Shown: positions 32,982 through 45,977, counted from the stretch's first letter. The stretch is 64,000 nucleotides of DNA from Rhizodiscina lignyota (GCA_010015805.1 ML978121.1:3348001-3412000), one strand, 5' to 3'. Numbers and translations: made by a program. Notes: generated from the letters alone by a model not told the origin.

Positions 32982-35900
32982 CCCATTGTGCCAATTGTCC
33001 CTCTCGTATGATTCCGCACCCACGCTAACTATTCAGCAACTCTCGCCCCGTCATGCCCCTCCACTGTCTAGACTTCGTTGTTTGCCGAGCTCCATGCCAG
33101 CGCTCGACCGCTCGTGCTCGATGATCTATCAATACTACATGCAGGCGGCTGCGGTTCAGCGCCCGCGAGAGCGGAGAGCAAGGGCTTCAACAAGAGGAAT
33201 TACCTTACAGATTCTCCAAATCGGGACAAGGCAAAACAGCGAATACGGTCAAGTCGTTTAACTTGGTGGGCACTATGGGCACTATGCACAAGGTACGTGC
33301 CAAGACCTATCAGATCAGACCTGATCCGCAGGAGGCGCGCGGGCTGAGTGGATGGTAAGCAAGTTCAGCCTCGTGCATTGGCAAACTAGCGTAGGAACGG
33401 TCCCAGGTTCCTGTTGAGTGTCAGTGATTTTTGCCATCGAACCACGTGCGCGAGGGAGTACGAGAGACTAGGCTCGGGTTAGCGTGAGCAATCCTCTGGA
33501 TCCTAGTGCTCGGCAGCTTGCATGCAAAAGACCCATGATGTAAATCTGACCGAACCAATGGTAGTGCTCTAAGTATAACCGGATGCAGATGGGGAAAAGG
33601 GAAAACCTATTGAAAGGTCCACAATAGCGTGGTTTACTTTGCTGACTTAGTGGCCTGAGCTTGTCACGAAGTAGTGGGTGATGTCAAAAGAAACGCTGAG
33701 AGGTGTACAAGATCATGATCCAGCGAATGGTTACCAGGCTACCCCTCGTATGGCAGATCGACCACGAGCGGAAGAGGCGGAAGGGGTCTGGGTTGTAAAA
33801 ATAGCCCTGGTTCTCCTTCCTTTGCAGGATTTTTGTTGAACGTGATACTACAAAGTAGAGGCATCCTCCACTCTGCCAAGCGGAATATATTGGAATATCG
33901 GCGGGTGAGAACCTTACCTACTCGCGCAAAGGACTTTTCATCCCACACAACCTCGTGAAAGTGTCATCGAGGGTCTGAAAGAGAGTTCTGAGTAAAGCGC
34001 AGCACCCGGTCCTCGGCGTGCATCTAGTCATGGAAACTTTGACCGGCACGCAGGACCGAACCAAATCATTGACATGCTGCAATTATGACGTGTGAAGCCG
34101 CATGCAGTTGCAGAGGTGCTTCTAGGCGCGAGAGGTGCTGCTGGCGGTTGAATGTGAAGTCGAGGACGGAGCCTTTCCTCAGCTGTCAAAAAACTCTTTC
34201 TGCCCCACAGACTAATTTTAGGAAAGCCACCCGCTTGACAGCGCTCCTGGCGCGCGGGGAATCCCAGCAGAGAAGGCCGCCTCTTTTCGGCAACGTTTTC
34301 TAGAAAGGGCGGGTGTGCCCAATGCACAAACTATTGATATTACTAGGATGTGCCATTTCACCTAGAGACAAGATCGATTTTCACAGGCTGACTGGACAAG
34401 GCCTGCGCGTGATCAGTACGTACTATGCACGTTGAGCCTCTTCCATCCTTTGCCTTCCTACCGTAATCGCCACTGCTGCAGGCTGTGCACAGAGCAGTAC
34501 GAGAAGTGAAAGCCTTCACTGGCCCACGCAGTTCCCTCCGTTTGTGCAAGGACCAATGGCAACGGTGAGCACCGAAAAACAAGCATCCACGCAGCGGCAC
34601 AGGTGAGGAGAGGCAGGCAACAAAAATCGGATCGTATTTCGATTCGAACAATGTTTGCTGTTCCTTGATATTCCCTGCCTCAACCTAGAGCGCGCGTCGA
34701 TCAACCTCTTCAGGCCGTAAACGACTGCAAGCGGTAATAAGCCCATGGCTTGTGGAGCGCTTGCCGGGGCTGCCGAGTTCGGCCACTTCAGTGGATTTTC
34801 TCATCGTGATTGACCACTGTGAGGAAGTGCCGCTTTGCACCGCTCGTTTTCCTCGATGGATCGCGTCGTCCCTGCTTTAATGCTGCTCAGAAAAGAAACT
34901 CGTGCAGTTCTCCTCAGCACGAAGGATGTCTCCGGCCGCCCCTGGTCTGTTGAAGATGAGCAGGACGAGAGTTTCTCCAAGGTTGCTCTTTGTAGCCTAT
35001 TCTAAGTTAGGCTTTCACGTGACGGTGACCCCGGAACGGATTAAACGATTTCCGTCCGGTCAACCTCTGCCGTCCCAGCCTCTCCAGTCTGGCCGCCAAC
35101 CGAGTGGAGACTGCGCCTCCTCGATTGGAAAACGGCCTCAATTTCTGTCTATGCCATCCTTGCCATCGTTGTTCGACGAGTTAATTTTTCTAGCCGCCGG
35201 TCAGAGACGCTCCGGAGGGATGGACATCATTCCACGGTTGACGTTGCTACAGTATGCATTGTTCCGCGGCCCACCGATGAGAATAATTTCGCCCACAAGA
35301 GTCTCCAAACATCGTGGATGCCTAGGTAGGCGATTAGCGATAATTGGATCTGACATCCGGGCCTATACGCGCCCTTGCTCGGTACCGATTTAACAGATGG
35401 ACCATTGTCTGACGTGTGAGACTCAGATTTGCTGATAAGGATCTCGTACCTACAGATAGAACGAGGTTGCACTGATACCAAGGCAATCACAAGAGAGCAT
35501 TTGCTCGATTTTGGGCAATTGCGAAGAGAGACACTAGCGAGGCAGTTGGCGTTTGCATCCCAGTCATGAATGTACACATCACCGGGGAAGTGCCCCCCAT
35601 GTCAGTGAAGTGGCCGAATGCAGTGTGGAGTAATGAGTTTCCTCGCCTAATTCGCGAGTCATCGCCTATTTGCCTGTCGCTGCAGTTCTCCACGCTGCGA
35701 GAGAGCTGGTCCTTGGCCTGCATAACTGTGGACTTTTACTTGCATGTCAACAACGTGACTTGATGACTCTCACGCCAGGACATGAGAGCCAACTTGGCTT
35801 CAACTTGGATTTCGGAAACAAATCTGGCAAAATTCTCGTATGACAGCTATTCACGGAAACCGTACCCGCTTTTTGTTTCATTGGTCTTAATAATTGAGTT

Positions 35901-36781
35901 CTGTCCAAGCATTTCAACCACGTTTGGAACGAGGCGACAGAGTTCGTATGCTCGCCGGTGCAGCAAAGCAGCTTGCAGCTTGCCACTTATTCACAATAAT
36001 AATGCGTAGCATTCATCCAAGGTTCTGTGTGGGAGCATTCAGGAACCAACTCAGCCATGGGTTGCAGTTGATACCCTTGCCGTGGTGCTGAATGTCGTCC
36101 CATTTGCATCCTCAAGGCCATGGCTGAATGCAGAATCCAGTGTTCGAGGACGCGAAAGCAAGTTTGTCACACCGAATCCAGCCTCTCAGAGTAAATCTTC
36201 AGCGCCATTCGGTTTACCGACGTACTGATTCAACTAAGCGATGTTGGCAGGAGGAGAATCCGTGGGCCTTGGCGTCGATGCGATCGTTATGGCTGAGCAG
36301 AGAGGCTGGGTGGCCACCTCCTTTTCAGACCACAACTGCATACGGAACGGTGGACAAATTCGTGTCAAATCAACCGACACGTGCAAACCCTTCTGGTTCT
36401 CTTCATACTAATTCTTTCTAAGCGAGAACCCTTTACATTTCGCCTCCGCAGCCTTCAAATCTGCTTGGTCCTGAACGTTGAACAAGCTGGAAGACTCGGC
36501 CAACATTACGCCGCTGCGATCGTGGCCACGGCATATTGCCTCAGTGATCGTGTCACATTATAGTGGACACTTCATCAGATCGGCGCTCAGAAATCGATGC
36601 CCGTGCTATGGCTGCACTCTGGCCTGCGAAACGCCCTCGCTTTGTGTCAAGCTCCGCACCGGCATAAGTCGTTACGGATCGTCGCCCTCACACGGAATCG
36701 TGTAGAGATCAAGAAGTTGGTCTCTTGAGACGATCATCTGGGTTGTGCTAGTTGCCAGCTTTCGTTTGCTCTCCCTGTGCC

Positions 36782-37626
36782 ATGGAGCCCTTTTCTACTT
36801 CCCTATGCTCATACAATCCTTTGGTCTACAATCTCAATGTCTCTCAGGAGCTTAATGGCACCACAAAGCTTTTGCAGGCCTTCCAGCTGCTCTACAGCCA
36901 GGAATTCTAGAGGCAACAATACCTAGAGTTCCGAACCGTGTATTATGATTACGACCAAGCGACAATGTCGGTGCGAAGTAGGTCTGATAAAGCACCGTCT
37001 TCGTCCCTTAGTGTTGGTAGAGTAAGTACGAGAAGAGTTGGACAGACCGATCGAATATTGAAATCAAGCAGAGAGCTACATCACAAACTTTCCGTAATAT
37101 TGATTTCCTCACTTTCCTTGTTTGGGTCTCATACACTTCTTCTTCCCTTCCTTTGCTGATAACATTCATATTTAGATCGCCTGCTTCTTGCTCCTATTCC
37201 AGATACTCAGGCAAACACCCATCTTTTTGCTTCTACTGAGAAACGCTCTACTGCGCCCCTCTTCTTCCTCTTTCTCCTAATCAGGCCATCTTCTCCGACC
37301 CAGCAAGAGCCTGAGTATGGTACAAACTCTCAGACGACAGTCTTATTTTGCAACTAGCAATACTGAGTCTGTATGAAGGCCTATCCTGCTTCGAGGCTGC
37401 GCACCGGAGCAGCCTCCCCCAGCAAACATGTGCTCCGAAATCGCCCACTTCCTCTACTTCTCTTTCTATCCAGATCGCTGGGCATCGAGACCCGATCCTC
37501 GGAGCTATCCTGAAGGCCAACCGCGCGCAGACTCGAGATGTGGTACAGCAGGCTGGCTAACAAATGGTCGACCGAAAGGCAGCTGTGCTTTGCGGGCTAT
37601 CCGATAATATCAATTCGACGCCATGA
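36782..37626 (+). pseudogene. Decayed gene-like segment of unknown family
   Basis: A start-like frame encodes about 40 residues of protein-like sequence (MEPFSTSLCSYNPLVYNLNV and onward), then continues in the same frame past an interruption through RQQYLEFRTVYYDYDQATMS. A good intron-like segment (GTAAGT near 37022, TTTAG near 37174) and further coding-like pieces follow, ending near 37626 with a segment containing ILGAILKANRAQTRDVVQ. No continuous product can be made. I do not recognise the family. It may be a broken host gene; chance is also possible for parts of it. Confidence 0.35.
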
Positions 37627-38803
37627 ACGAATGTAAGCTTCGTCTAGCAGTGGAATCTAGACGTGGCTGAAATCAGATGTGGTTGTACCTTTGGAGCAAT
37701 TACGTATCCTTCGGTTAGATGAGTATAGAGATCGGTACGCTAAAGACCTCTGGTCCCGCACAACTTCCTACGGCTCGGGGAAGATGCAAATAGCGTGCAC
37801 TTACCACATTTTCTACTTATGCTGACAAAAAACTTTTAGATCAATACTTTTTGGCGATAGATTTTAGCAAAAGCTAATAATCGTTCTCACACATGCGGCT
37901 GACGGGATGTTTGGCCAGCCTATGACAGAGGCATAGCTTTCGGCCCTAATTTCAGCTTCCCCTCTTCACAGCAAACGGATGGGGAGTAGCCGTAAAAGCG
38001 ATCACTGACTCTCGCAGCAACTCTGCCATCTCTCGTCTCGCATCGCAATCCGAGGGCTACTGTGACAGAATTTTCTCGGAATCTCTACGCGTAGAGTAAC
38101 AGCGCCACCATTCTACCTGCGAACACCATCTGCCAGAGCCTACCTTCATAGAGTGTGAGCTACACCTTGTTGTGTCTCAGTGACGCGGTTTGCGCAGCCA
38201 TTGACGACTGTGGACGATATTCGTTTCGTCACGGCTCTGGATGTCGGCAAAGGACTAAGTCCCAGCAGACGGCTACACAAGACAGGCAGGAAAACTCCTC
38301 AAGAGCATGAATGTCACTGGAAATGTTTTTCCTCGGTATCGGTTTGCGGTGGTGGCTCAAACGAGATTGGAACGCAGACGGGGCATAATCCATTTACGGT
38401 TCTGGCCCCTGGGGACTACTGAACGAAAGGAATCGAATAGCTTCCGGTGCTCCTGGAGGTTTACTACAGGGCATCAGAGCTGAGCAGCGGAGCAATTTGA
38501 GTTGTGGCGTCTGTGTATTGATGTCTCCAATCTTGCAATTTCCTAGAAGTGATATGCTGGTCTATATGGACGAGTCAATAACTACTTAAACAGGAAATAC
38601 CGGCTTATGCCATTAATTAGCCTCAAATGGAGCTTACGGTATTGGGTATCAATATGCAATCTTCGTCTGACAGCTCTATCTCAACGAAACACAGACCAAT
38701 TGCTTACCGAACTTAAAATACACCACTGGGTATCATGCAATGCGGGCCAGACTCCGTATGTACCAAGGCTCTCCAATCTGTCCAATGCAAAACATGCTCG
38801 AAA

Positions 38804-40228
38804 TCACCAAGGCTGCGCAAACATCTCCCCTCCTCTTCTCCATTCTCCTAACAGCACCATCCCTTCCACCCTTGCGTCCTCCACGATTCCATCCAACTTG
38901 ATATCATTCCTGTCGTATCCAAACGGGTCCTCCAACTGTCTCCCAATGCCCTCAATCCCGTAGAGTGTAAATGCGACAAGAGCGACAATCGGGATGGCCC
39001 ACCAACTCATGTCAGCAACCATCGTGAAGGGAAGAACGATGAGGTACAGAGTAAGGACTTGTTTCGTGTGGATGAGATGCGCAACGGGCAGAGGGGTGGT
39101 GCGAATCGTCTCCATGCGCGCGAATGCATCGACAAGAGTATTCAGTTGCGGGCCTAGTTGCGACGCCGCTTGTGGTGGTGTGAGCCTCCCTCGGCGCACC
39201 TGCCGGTGTATGTACGACTCGACGAGTACGGAGAGCTGTATTGGGAGTGACAGGCCGCGATCTTCGAAGTCGCCGAGTCCTTCAGGAAGAAGACCGCCGT
39301 AGCGATATGGTCGCTGTGCTTGTGGGATTGAAGTATTTATATTGAAGAGTGTAGAGGCGCTAGAAGACATGTTTCCGAGACCGCTATCAGCATGATGCAG
39401 AAGAGCGCTACGACGCAGGTCATCGCCTGGGGAGCGAGGCGTCTGGTCGCCTCGTCGAAAGGGGTTGAAGTTGGTTAGCTTTGGGGAAGAGGTGTTCTCT
39501 TCGTCCGTGTAGAAGCTCTGAGGCAGTCCGGCGCCATGAAATATACTCATTCCACTTTCGTTTCTGAACAACTTTGGCCTCTTGACCCCGCCGCTTGGGT
39601 TTCGCGAGTGATGTCGCGGTGTCCCGCCTCCTGGATTGGAAGTTATTGTTGAAGCGCGAGAAGGTGGTGGGGGGCTGTGAGACCGCCATTCCGCCCGCAA
39701 GTTGTGCTTTACGGCGTAAAGTATCGCGATGAGGATCCGCACGGTGGTTTCTGTATCTTGCCGCTCGACTTCGTGCTCATGCTCGTCTTCATCTTCGCCA
39801 CAAGCGAAAGGAGCAGAGCAGACTAGGAAGGTGCGTGAGAGGTTGCGAACGGAGGTCACGATTGTGGTGAGGTGGTTTCGTCCGGCCCTAAAAATTAGGA
39901 TAAGAGATTGTTCCTTCTGATGGATGATATAAGGATATGGGGCCTACCAGAATCTGTCATAGCTTGTGCCATTTCTGAAAACTAGCATGAGACCAACGAC
40001 AATGCTAAGACTTGGTACGATGGTTCCTGGAAGACTTAAATGTGCATTGCGGTGTTCTTCGAGCCATACAATCAGCGTGGTGAATGCAGCGTGCAGGAGA
40101 ACAGCAGGAAGGATTTCCCAGTGAATCGAGCCTTTCCATACTCGCAGCACGAGAGGCCACCGTCGAGGCTTCTTGCGCGTGGAATGTGAAAGGGGGAAGG
40201 TGGGACGCTGGAGAGGAGGCTCTTCCAT
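38804..40228 (-). CDS. Bestrophin-like (UPF0187) membrane channel protein
   Basis: Exons 40228-39948 and 39887-38804 on the minus strand give 454 residues. Landmarks are HWEILPAVLLHAAFTTLIVW (first membrane segment), VVGLMLVFRNGTSYDRFWAG across the splice, and later MVADMSWWAIPIVALVAFTL with GIEGIGRQLEDPFGYDRND. These are typical of the fungal branch of the bestrophin/RFP-TM family, whose members form anion channels. The RFRN-like motif and the final EDPFG motif match family hallmarks. The middle part (about 145-260) is a Ser/Pro-rich cytosolic insertion common in fungal members. Membrane location is likely; ion selectivity is not predictable from sequence. Confidence 0.9.
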
Positions 40229-40681
40229 TTGAACGAAACGGCAGACAAGGGCGATAGGTACACAATAAGAGACAATATGTCCGCAATTGATGCTAGCAGC
40301 AGTGCTAGCGTAATTCACCCAAGATGTGGAACGTAAATCGGAGGCTGTTGTTGCATTGCCGCAACGTGGGGAATGTTGGAAGAGATGGGACGAGGCACGA
40401 GGCGGAGCTCCTACGAGTCGCGTCAACGTCACAGGCACCGTGCGCTGTGTGGCTGACGGAATCTTGCAGGGGTATTTCCACCTAAATCTGTCTTGAAAAG
40501 AAGGGATGGGGGATAGTCTGTTCGAATGCTTCTCTATCTTGTTGTCTATGTACCGAAATCGGTCTATCTGAGAGTATGGTCACAGCGTGATGGTCGTGGG
40601 AATGAAACCAGCCAACTACGATAAGGCACACCCTTCAGGATAACTATGAGCGAACCCGAAAAGTTCGTCAAGATATTAACA
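40229..40681. other. Intergenic region, bestrophin-like gene to S28 peptidase gene
   Basis: Upstream of the bestrophin-like start and downstream of the peptidase stop on the same strand. The bestrophin frame is open further upstream (to about 40438), but the Met at 40228 fits better because it follows the family's expected N-terminus. No other gene was seen. Confidence 0.45.
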
Positions 40682-42389
40682 TCAATCGCCCTGCGCTAAT
40701 CCTGCCCAGTCCATTACAGTACCTTTCATTACAATGTGAGCCTGTTTTACGTTAGCTACAACATTCTGCTGGAGAACCAATATACGCACCAGTTTCAACG
40801 CTTCTGAGTGTCCGCCGCCCACCGTGCCCGGTCCGCGCAACCCGGAGTTGAGCTCTTCTGTGTGTGCAAGTCCATGGAAGAGAACTGTGCGAGTTGCATC
40901 ACGATCGTTTGAGACTGGAAATACTGGCGGACCAACCGCCGTCGTGGGGTCGTATGAACCTTGTGTGAAAAGGATTCTCTTCGCCTTGACCAAGTCTGGT
41001 ACCGTGAAGCGATAGATTTTGATGATTTCTGCGTTCGTCTTGTTCGCAAACGTTGGGCTCTGGCCCAAATTCACGCAGTTCCTCGCGCTATTGCCGTAGC
41101 CATCTCTTGGGGGAAAGATGCCACCAGGAGCGATGTCAATCGTGTTTGCCGGGAGGTATTTGCAAGTTATAACACTAAATACCTCCTGATCTAGGACGGT
41201 ATCGCTGCCGAAGCGATCGCTGGTCCAATTGAGACACAGATCTTGGGAACGCATGTCGTATAATTGCGGCGCAATCCGAATAACTTCGCCAGTGTTATTG
41301 GCTGCGGAGAGCGTTTGATTGACGATTATGTCAAGCGGGCGAGACACATTGAATGTGGCTGGATTGTCGTAATGGTAGTTAAATTGAGCAGCGTACCAGT
41401 ATGACATAATGACTGCACTGGTGTAAAACGTGGTCCATTCCGTCACATTCGTTGGATACGGCTTGCAAAGGCGAGCGTCGTCGGCAATCTTGCTTAATTT
41501 GCTCGCTGGATACTACGTTAGGCACTCAACTAAGTTAATGAGCGAGTAGGTCGAGACTTACGTGATGATAGGGACTGGCTAAAATCGAGCATTGCCTCTT
41601 TGATCTTGGCTGCAGCCTCTGCAGACTCATCACGGTAGACCTGAGATACCTAATTCTTATGTCAATCCAGTCCTTCGTAGATATTCAGGAGGATAGACCA
41701 TACCCATTTGAACCACTCAAAACGATCTGGGTCTTGGGCGTCCAAACCAAAAGACTTGATAAGTGGTGCCGATGGGATAGCGCCGTAAAACGTGTCCGGA
41801 TGGAAGAGCCGTAAGAGAGTGGTCAGGGTACCGCCGTATGATCCTATGGTATCCAAAGGTCAGTCCACGGACGACCTGCGTAGCTCCCTCGTAACATACC
41901 TCCCAATACAAAGACCCTGCTGTCTTTTGCGTGAGGTACAGTTCTCTTAATTCACTCAATAAAATTGACTGAGTCGAGAAGAGTATTGTTTAGCGTCAAA
42001 GGGTCGTATTGCTCCGGTGCGGCTGCGGTTTGATTGAAGCCTGCTGGCAGAGAGTCGCCAAAGAATCTATGCTCAAGGCCTGCCAACATAGCTCCCATTT
42101 CTTCAGCCCAATCTTGGAGAACGGTATTTTCAATGCAATTGATCGAGGATGTCTCGGCGCCTTGATAGAATAAGATGGGACCGCCGGGTTTGAAATGTGT
42201 AGTGTTCAGCTGGTACTTCTGTTTGAATGCCCCATTCCCCGCTGAGGCGGATCCGCTGTTCGCGTCATGATTAAGAGTTTGGTCGAAAAAGGACGTCGGA
42301 TTGATTGTACAGGGCAGAGGAGGTAGTGTCTGACCAATTGATAAGGAGAAGAACGTGAAAACATATGTGAGAAACAGTGTACGATACAT
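40682..42389 (-). pseudogene. Secreted S28-family serine peptidase with one in-frame stop
   Basis: Exons on the minus strand are 42389-41900, 41843-41704, 41649-41562, 41505-40790 and 40741-40682, spanning 497 codons before the final stop. A signal peptide (MYRTLFLTYVFTFFSLSIG) is followed by FFDQTLNHD, PILFYQGAE and LEHRFFGDSLP. The nucleophile motif GGSYGG is formed across exons 1 and 2; SYDPTT and HGLAHTEEL carry the likely Asp and His. This is MEROPS S28 (Pro-X carboxypeptidase/prolyl peptidase-like), normally secreted or vacuolar. Codon 146 is TGA (41954-41952) within NFIE-stop-IKRTVPHAKDS, where relatives often have Trp. No intron can skip it sensibly. All other exons, splice sites and catalytic motifs look intact, so this is either a young pseudogene, a strain allele or a base error. 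Confidence 0.8.
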
Positions 42390-43457
42390 GTTGAGTGACT
42401 GGTGAAAGATCGATGGTGCAGGTGTGAATTGAGGAAGTACCTGGTGACGTTCGAGAACATTTATAAACTGAAGACTGTAAAAACCGAAGCCCAAAAATCG
42501 CCGCGATTATGCTCGCCGGAGAGATGAGCATGCCGAACATCTCTATCAGATACCTACAAGTCTATTGTTGTCAACTCCATAGCCACAGTTCCTGTTGACA
42601 TTTCTTGTCTTCGAAACGCAAACCTTCCATGAGGAGGAAGATGGGAAATAGTTAGATACGTCATGAGGCTTGTTGCAGTGACCATTTGGACAGAAAGAGA
42701 TTGGATAAAGACGCAGCAGTGTCCTCCATGGCATGGTATGGGGAACACGAGCTGGCGGGCCTTTCTCCAGATCTTTCTCCTTCGCCCGTTGCTTCCAAAG
42801 AGGGTATTTATGACAGAATGCCGGGGAGAACGAAGACTGCACCGTTCTGTGGCTGAAGATGTGACGACAGTCGGAAGGATGAAATGCTGGTAGTAGAGAA
42901 GCTTAGTGTCTCCACGCTAGTCCATTTTAGGGCATTTTGCGAGGCGCATATCTAGCGTGCAGAGCAGGAGCATCGTCACCGTCACACCTCTCCCACTTTC
43001 AACTGTTCAAAACTTCCGCCTGTTTGGCTCGCGTTCCTTGTAGAACCTGAACAGCCCTAACGGATGGAGCATTGAGTTGTTGGCATTATGGCACAGGCTC
43101 TCAATTTAGCCTTGAGGCTCTCCATAGCCTCATGCCGATCGCCAACCAGGCGTCTAACGCTGTAGGGCTTTGCCCGATGCACAACTGCCAAACGATGCCC
43201 CTTGAACCAGTAAAGTTCCTCTTGACTACCTCGTATCATGATGAAATGGGCAGAAAAGCCATGCACTAGCAAGACGCTCCAGCAAGGCCACTGGGTAAGC
43301 AACTCAAGTCAATTGTGCCATTTCGACTGCTGCGGTCCGCATGCGTACTCATTCACCGAACGGCCCCCTTTGAGCTTGGGAGATATAACTGCCACAGCGC
43401 TGTTTCATGCCAGTGCTCCACTCTATGTCTCTGTAGCTTTCTCCGTTCATCTCAATC
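42390..43457. promoter_or_regulatory. Divergent region between the S28 peptidase and the Zn2Cys6 regulator
   Basis: 1.07 kb between two start codons that point away from each other. It contains the TATA box of the peptidase. Regulators are often encoded beside a gene they control, but there is no direct evidence of that here. Confidence 0.4.
42459..42465 (-). promoter_or_regulatory. TATA box of the S28 peptidase gene
   Basis: TATAAAT on the minus strand, about 70 nt upstream of the start codon at 42389. Confidence 0.45.
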
Positions 43458-44980
43458 ATGGTAGGCGCCAAAAGCTTGGGTTGTGCGACTTGCAAAAAGC
43501 GCAAAATCAAGGTTCGTGACAATGTACATATATTTATATTGGAGCCGATGACTAATGTTACCCAGTGTGATGAACGCTTCCCGATATGTCTGAATTGCGA
43601 ACGAGGTAATCGCGATTGCCCAGGCCCCAAGTCCCGTTTTGTGCAATTTGTCAAACCCGGCGCAGAAATGCACATGGTGCAGACGCAGTTCGTGGAGTTT
43701 CCCTCCTCCTCGTCCTCTGAGCTTCTTCAATTGGAACTGGTCGAACGCATGAGGAATGTCACACAAGAGGGATACAAGTTGACACAATTTGGCGCATTAT
43801 TTACGTACCTTCCTGCTCGCATTGGGATCAATGCCGCCCTTGACGCTGCCGTTCGTGCGCTTTTGGAATCGCACCGTCTCATGCTTCTTCATAAGACCGC
43901 ATATCAGACAAAAGACGTGCGTCACTACGCACAAGCTCTTACGTACATTCGAAACGATCTTGATGAACTCCGAAGCAAGACGCCCTCCGAGACTGTGTGT
44001 GCTGCTTTAATATTGGCACTCTACGAGGTATGTGAGCATTGCTCAACGTCTAACGCGAAACGGACAACGGAGACTAAGTGCTTTACAGCTATTCAACGAA
44101 GACGTCAGGAAGAAAGCGTGGGTGGCGCACGCTGGGGGAGTATCTGCGCTTATCAAATCATGGGGCCCGGATCACATTGCCACTGAATTCGATCTGTCGA
44201 TATTCGCTTCTCATTATGGCTCTATTGTAAGTGATCTCTTAGACTAGTGTAATCGAAGCTGATACCTAAAAGATTATTACTTCAATTCTCCGGGAAGAGG
44301 ATTGCTTTCTACTGTCCCCGGAATGGGAACCGCTGCGCGACAAATGCCTCCGCTATACCACAAATATTGAACCTTACAGTTTTCGTCTCCTGACAGCACT
44401 GGCATCTTTGCCTTCACTAGTTCGAGATGTCCGCGTTCTTAGCACCGAGGGTCACGGTTTCACTTCAGATCAAAGGCGAATACTATCGCTCAAAGCACGA
44501 CTGTTCAAAGCAGAGATCGCGCAACAATGCCACGAGCTTCTGGTAGACGCCAACGCACTTCTGACTCTAAACAAACTCATGAACGCTGGAGAGTCGCCTA
44601 CAGATATTGCTGCTGCAACACACAAAGACCAAAAGTATGCCTTCCGATTCCACCTTAGCTGGGCAGCGATAATCATAGCCAACACGCTCCTCACTCGGCT
44701 TGGCGCAGGAGATTCTGCGGTATCGAACGAGACCCAGGAAGCGGCGAGGAACATATCAAATTCGACGCGCTATTTACGGGCTTTCAAGCCTTTCGGGGTT
44801 CTCTGGACCACCTTGACGGTTGCTGTCGCCTATGGAGTCTCCCCACCGGAACAGCAATCGTGGCTCGTTGGTGAGATACAAGGATTGTTTGACCAATTGC
44901 CGATCCGACTCGGTGCGATGAGCATGAAGTATGCATTCGAGTCGGTCACAGGAGGACCGGTGAAATTGTATCCGAGCTGA
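43458..44980 (+). CDS. Zn2Cys6 transcription factor
   Basis: Exons 43458-43511, 43566-44027, 44089-44226 and 44273-44980 give 453 residues. The zinc cluster at the N-terminus reads GCATCKKRKIKCDERFPICL followed by NCERGNRDCPG, a complete C-x2-C-x6-C-x6-C-x2-C-x6-C set, assembled across intron 1. The rest is a helical fungal-specific regulatory region of the short type (about residues 85-450) with no further named motif. Such proteins are nuclear regulators that bind CGG half-sites. Intron 1 is 54 nt long and has no in-frame stop, so retention would insert 18 residues between the second and third cysteines without shifting the frame. Target genes are unknown; the divergent S28 peptidase gene is the closest neighbour. 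Confidence 0.92.
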
Positions 44981-45977
44981 CTCCTGGTGCAGAGGAACAA
45001 TAGCTATTCTCGATGGCACGGTGCTTAGGAGAACCCATTGGCTGATATTTGTACATATGTTCCTCTGCAAGTTGTGTTACGCGTCCCTCGTAAAGAATAT
45101 ACCCTCAGTCGGAAGACGATAGCTCGGAGGAAATGGTCTCTTCATCGAAGCAGGCGGTCTTGAGTTCGCTTGATGTGGAATACACAACTTACAAGTCATG
45201 AGAGGAGGTCGATAGCCGGAAATCCATTCGCCGACCGCTCTACGTCTCGGTCCGGCGCAGCGAAGTTTCAGATTGAACAAGTACTTGTGAGAGCCTTTGA
45301 CTACCAAGATTGACCCTGTCTGCTCGGCTGGAAACATCCTCAAGCGCCCTCAAATATCATATCACTTTTCGAAAGAAGCGAACTGGTTACGAAGAGAGAA
45401 ATACATAGATTTTGTAGGGTTTTCTACAGAAAAACAATAAAGTATAAACGTTATCAGAACTGTTTTACCCAGAGCACCCTATTGCTGATGCAGGAAACCC
45501 ACGTCTTTTAGTTAAAGGAGTGGCCGGTATACCAATCATGATGTAGAAACCATACCATGCAAGACCCTCAGAGCCATTAAATAAGCAAATCCAGACAGTA
45601 CTACGTCCCCACGCACGACTATCGGAGGATCGGAGCAGCAGTCACGATCGACCCAGCGCTTGGTAATAGCCTGGCGGAGGTTCAGGAAGTGCAATTTTGA
45701 ATCTGGGGATGTACAGGAACGTGGGAAAGGCAACTTTGGACTCGAAGAGATTGCGTGATTTGAGTTCGACCTCTTCCGACGCGAGGTATTCATGATACTT
45801 TGGCGGAGGGCATTGGGTCGCCTTCATGGATATACACAAACTGCTTCAGCAGCATAAAACCCAGTGCTCCCTCTAACGCCGAACCGTGCCTATGCCCCGT
45901 GCCCATACCCCTAGGGACTTGAAGTTCATCATTCCATGCTTGTTGACAGTAGTCTCAATAGTGTCCTGGACGTCCTC
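44981..45977. other. Intergenic region with a weak ORF
   Basis: Between convergent genes (Zn2Cys6 regulator and NHP2). It contains one protein-like but unsupported frame at 45642-45839 (entered separately) and another at 45077-45343, neither recognised. Confidence 0.45.
45642..45839 (-). CDS. Possible small hypothetical ORF
   Basis: A 65-residue frame with a plausible protein-like stretch (PPPKYHEYLAS, FLYIPRFKIALPEPPPGYYQ). No signal peptide, domain or splice partner was found. A different overlapping frame on the same strand (45536-45793) is also open and equally unsupported. It may be a fragment of a decayed gene or chance. Confidence 0.22.
   Translation of the reverse strand: MCISMKATQCPPPKYHEYLASEEVELKSRNLFESKVAFPTFLYIPRFKIALPEPPPGYYQALGRS

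Larger units (their letters stand above)
32828..38803. other. 6 kb gene-poor region
   Basis: Apart from the TATA box of the preceding gene and a decayed gene-like segment at 36782-37626, nothing is recognised. The longest frame (34902-35393 plus, 163 residues) has no motif, no good leader and no splice partners. No clear repeat or transposon was identified by eye. Confidence 0.5.

Noticed and set aside
34902-35393. 163-residue ORF in the 33-38 kb gap
   Set aside because: No domain, no signal peptide, no plausible neighbours or splice sites; composition is not protein-like.
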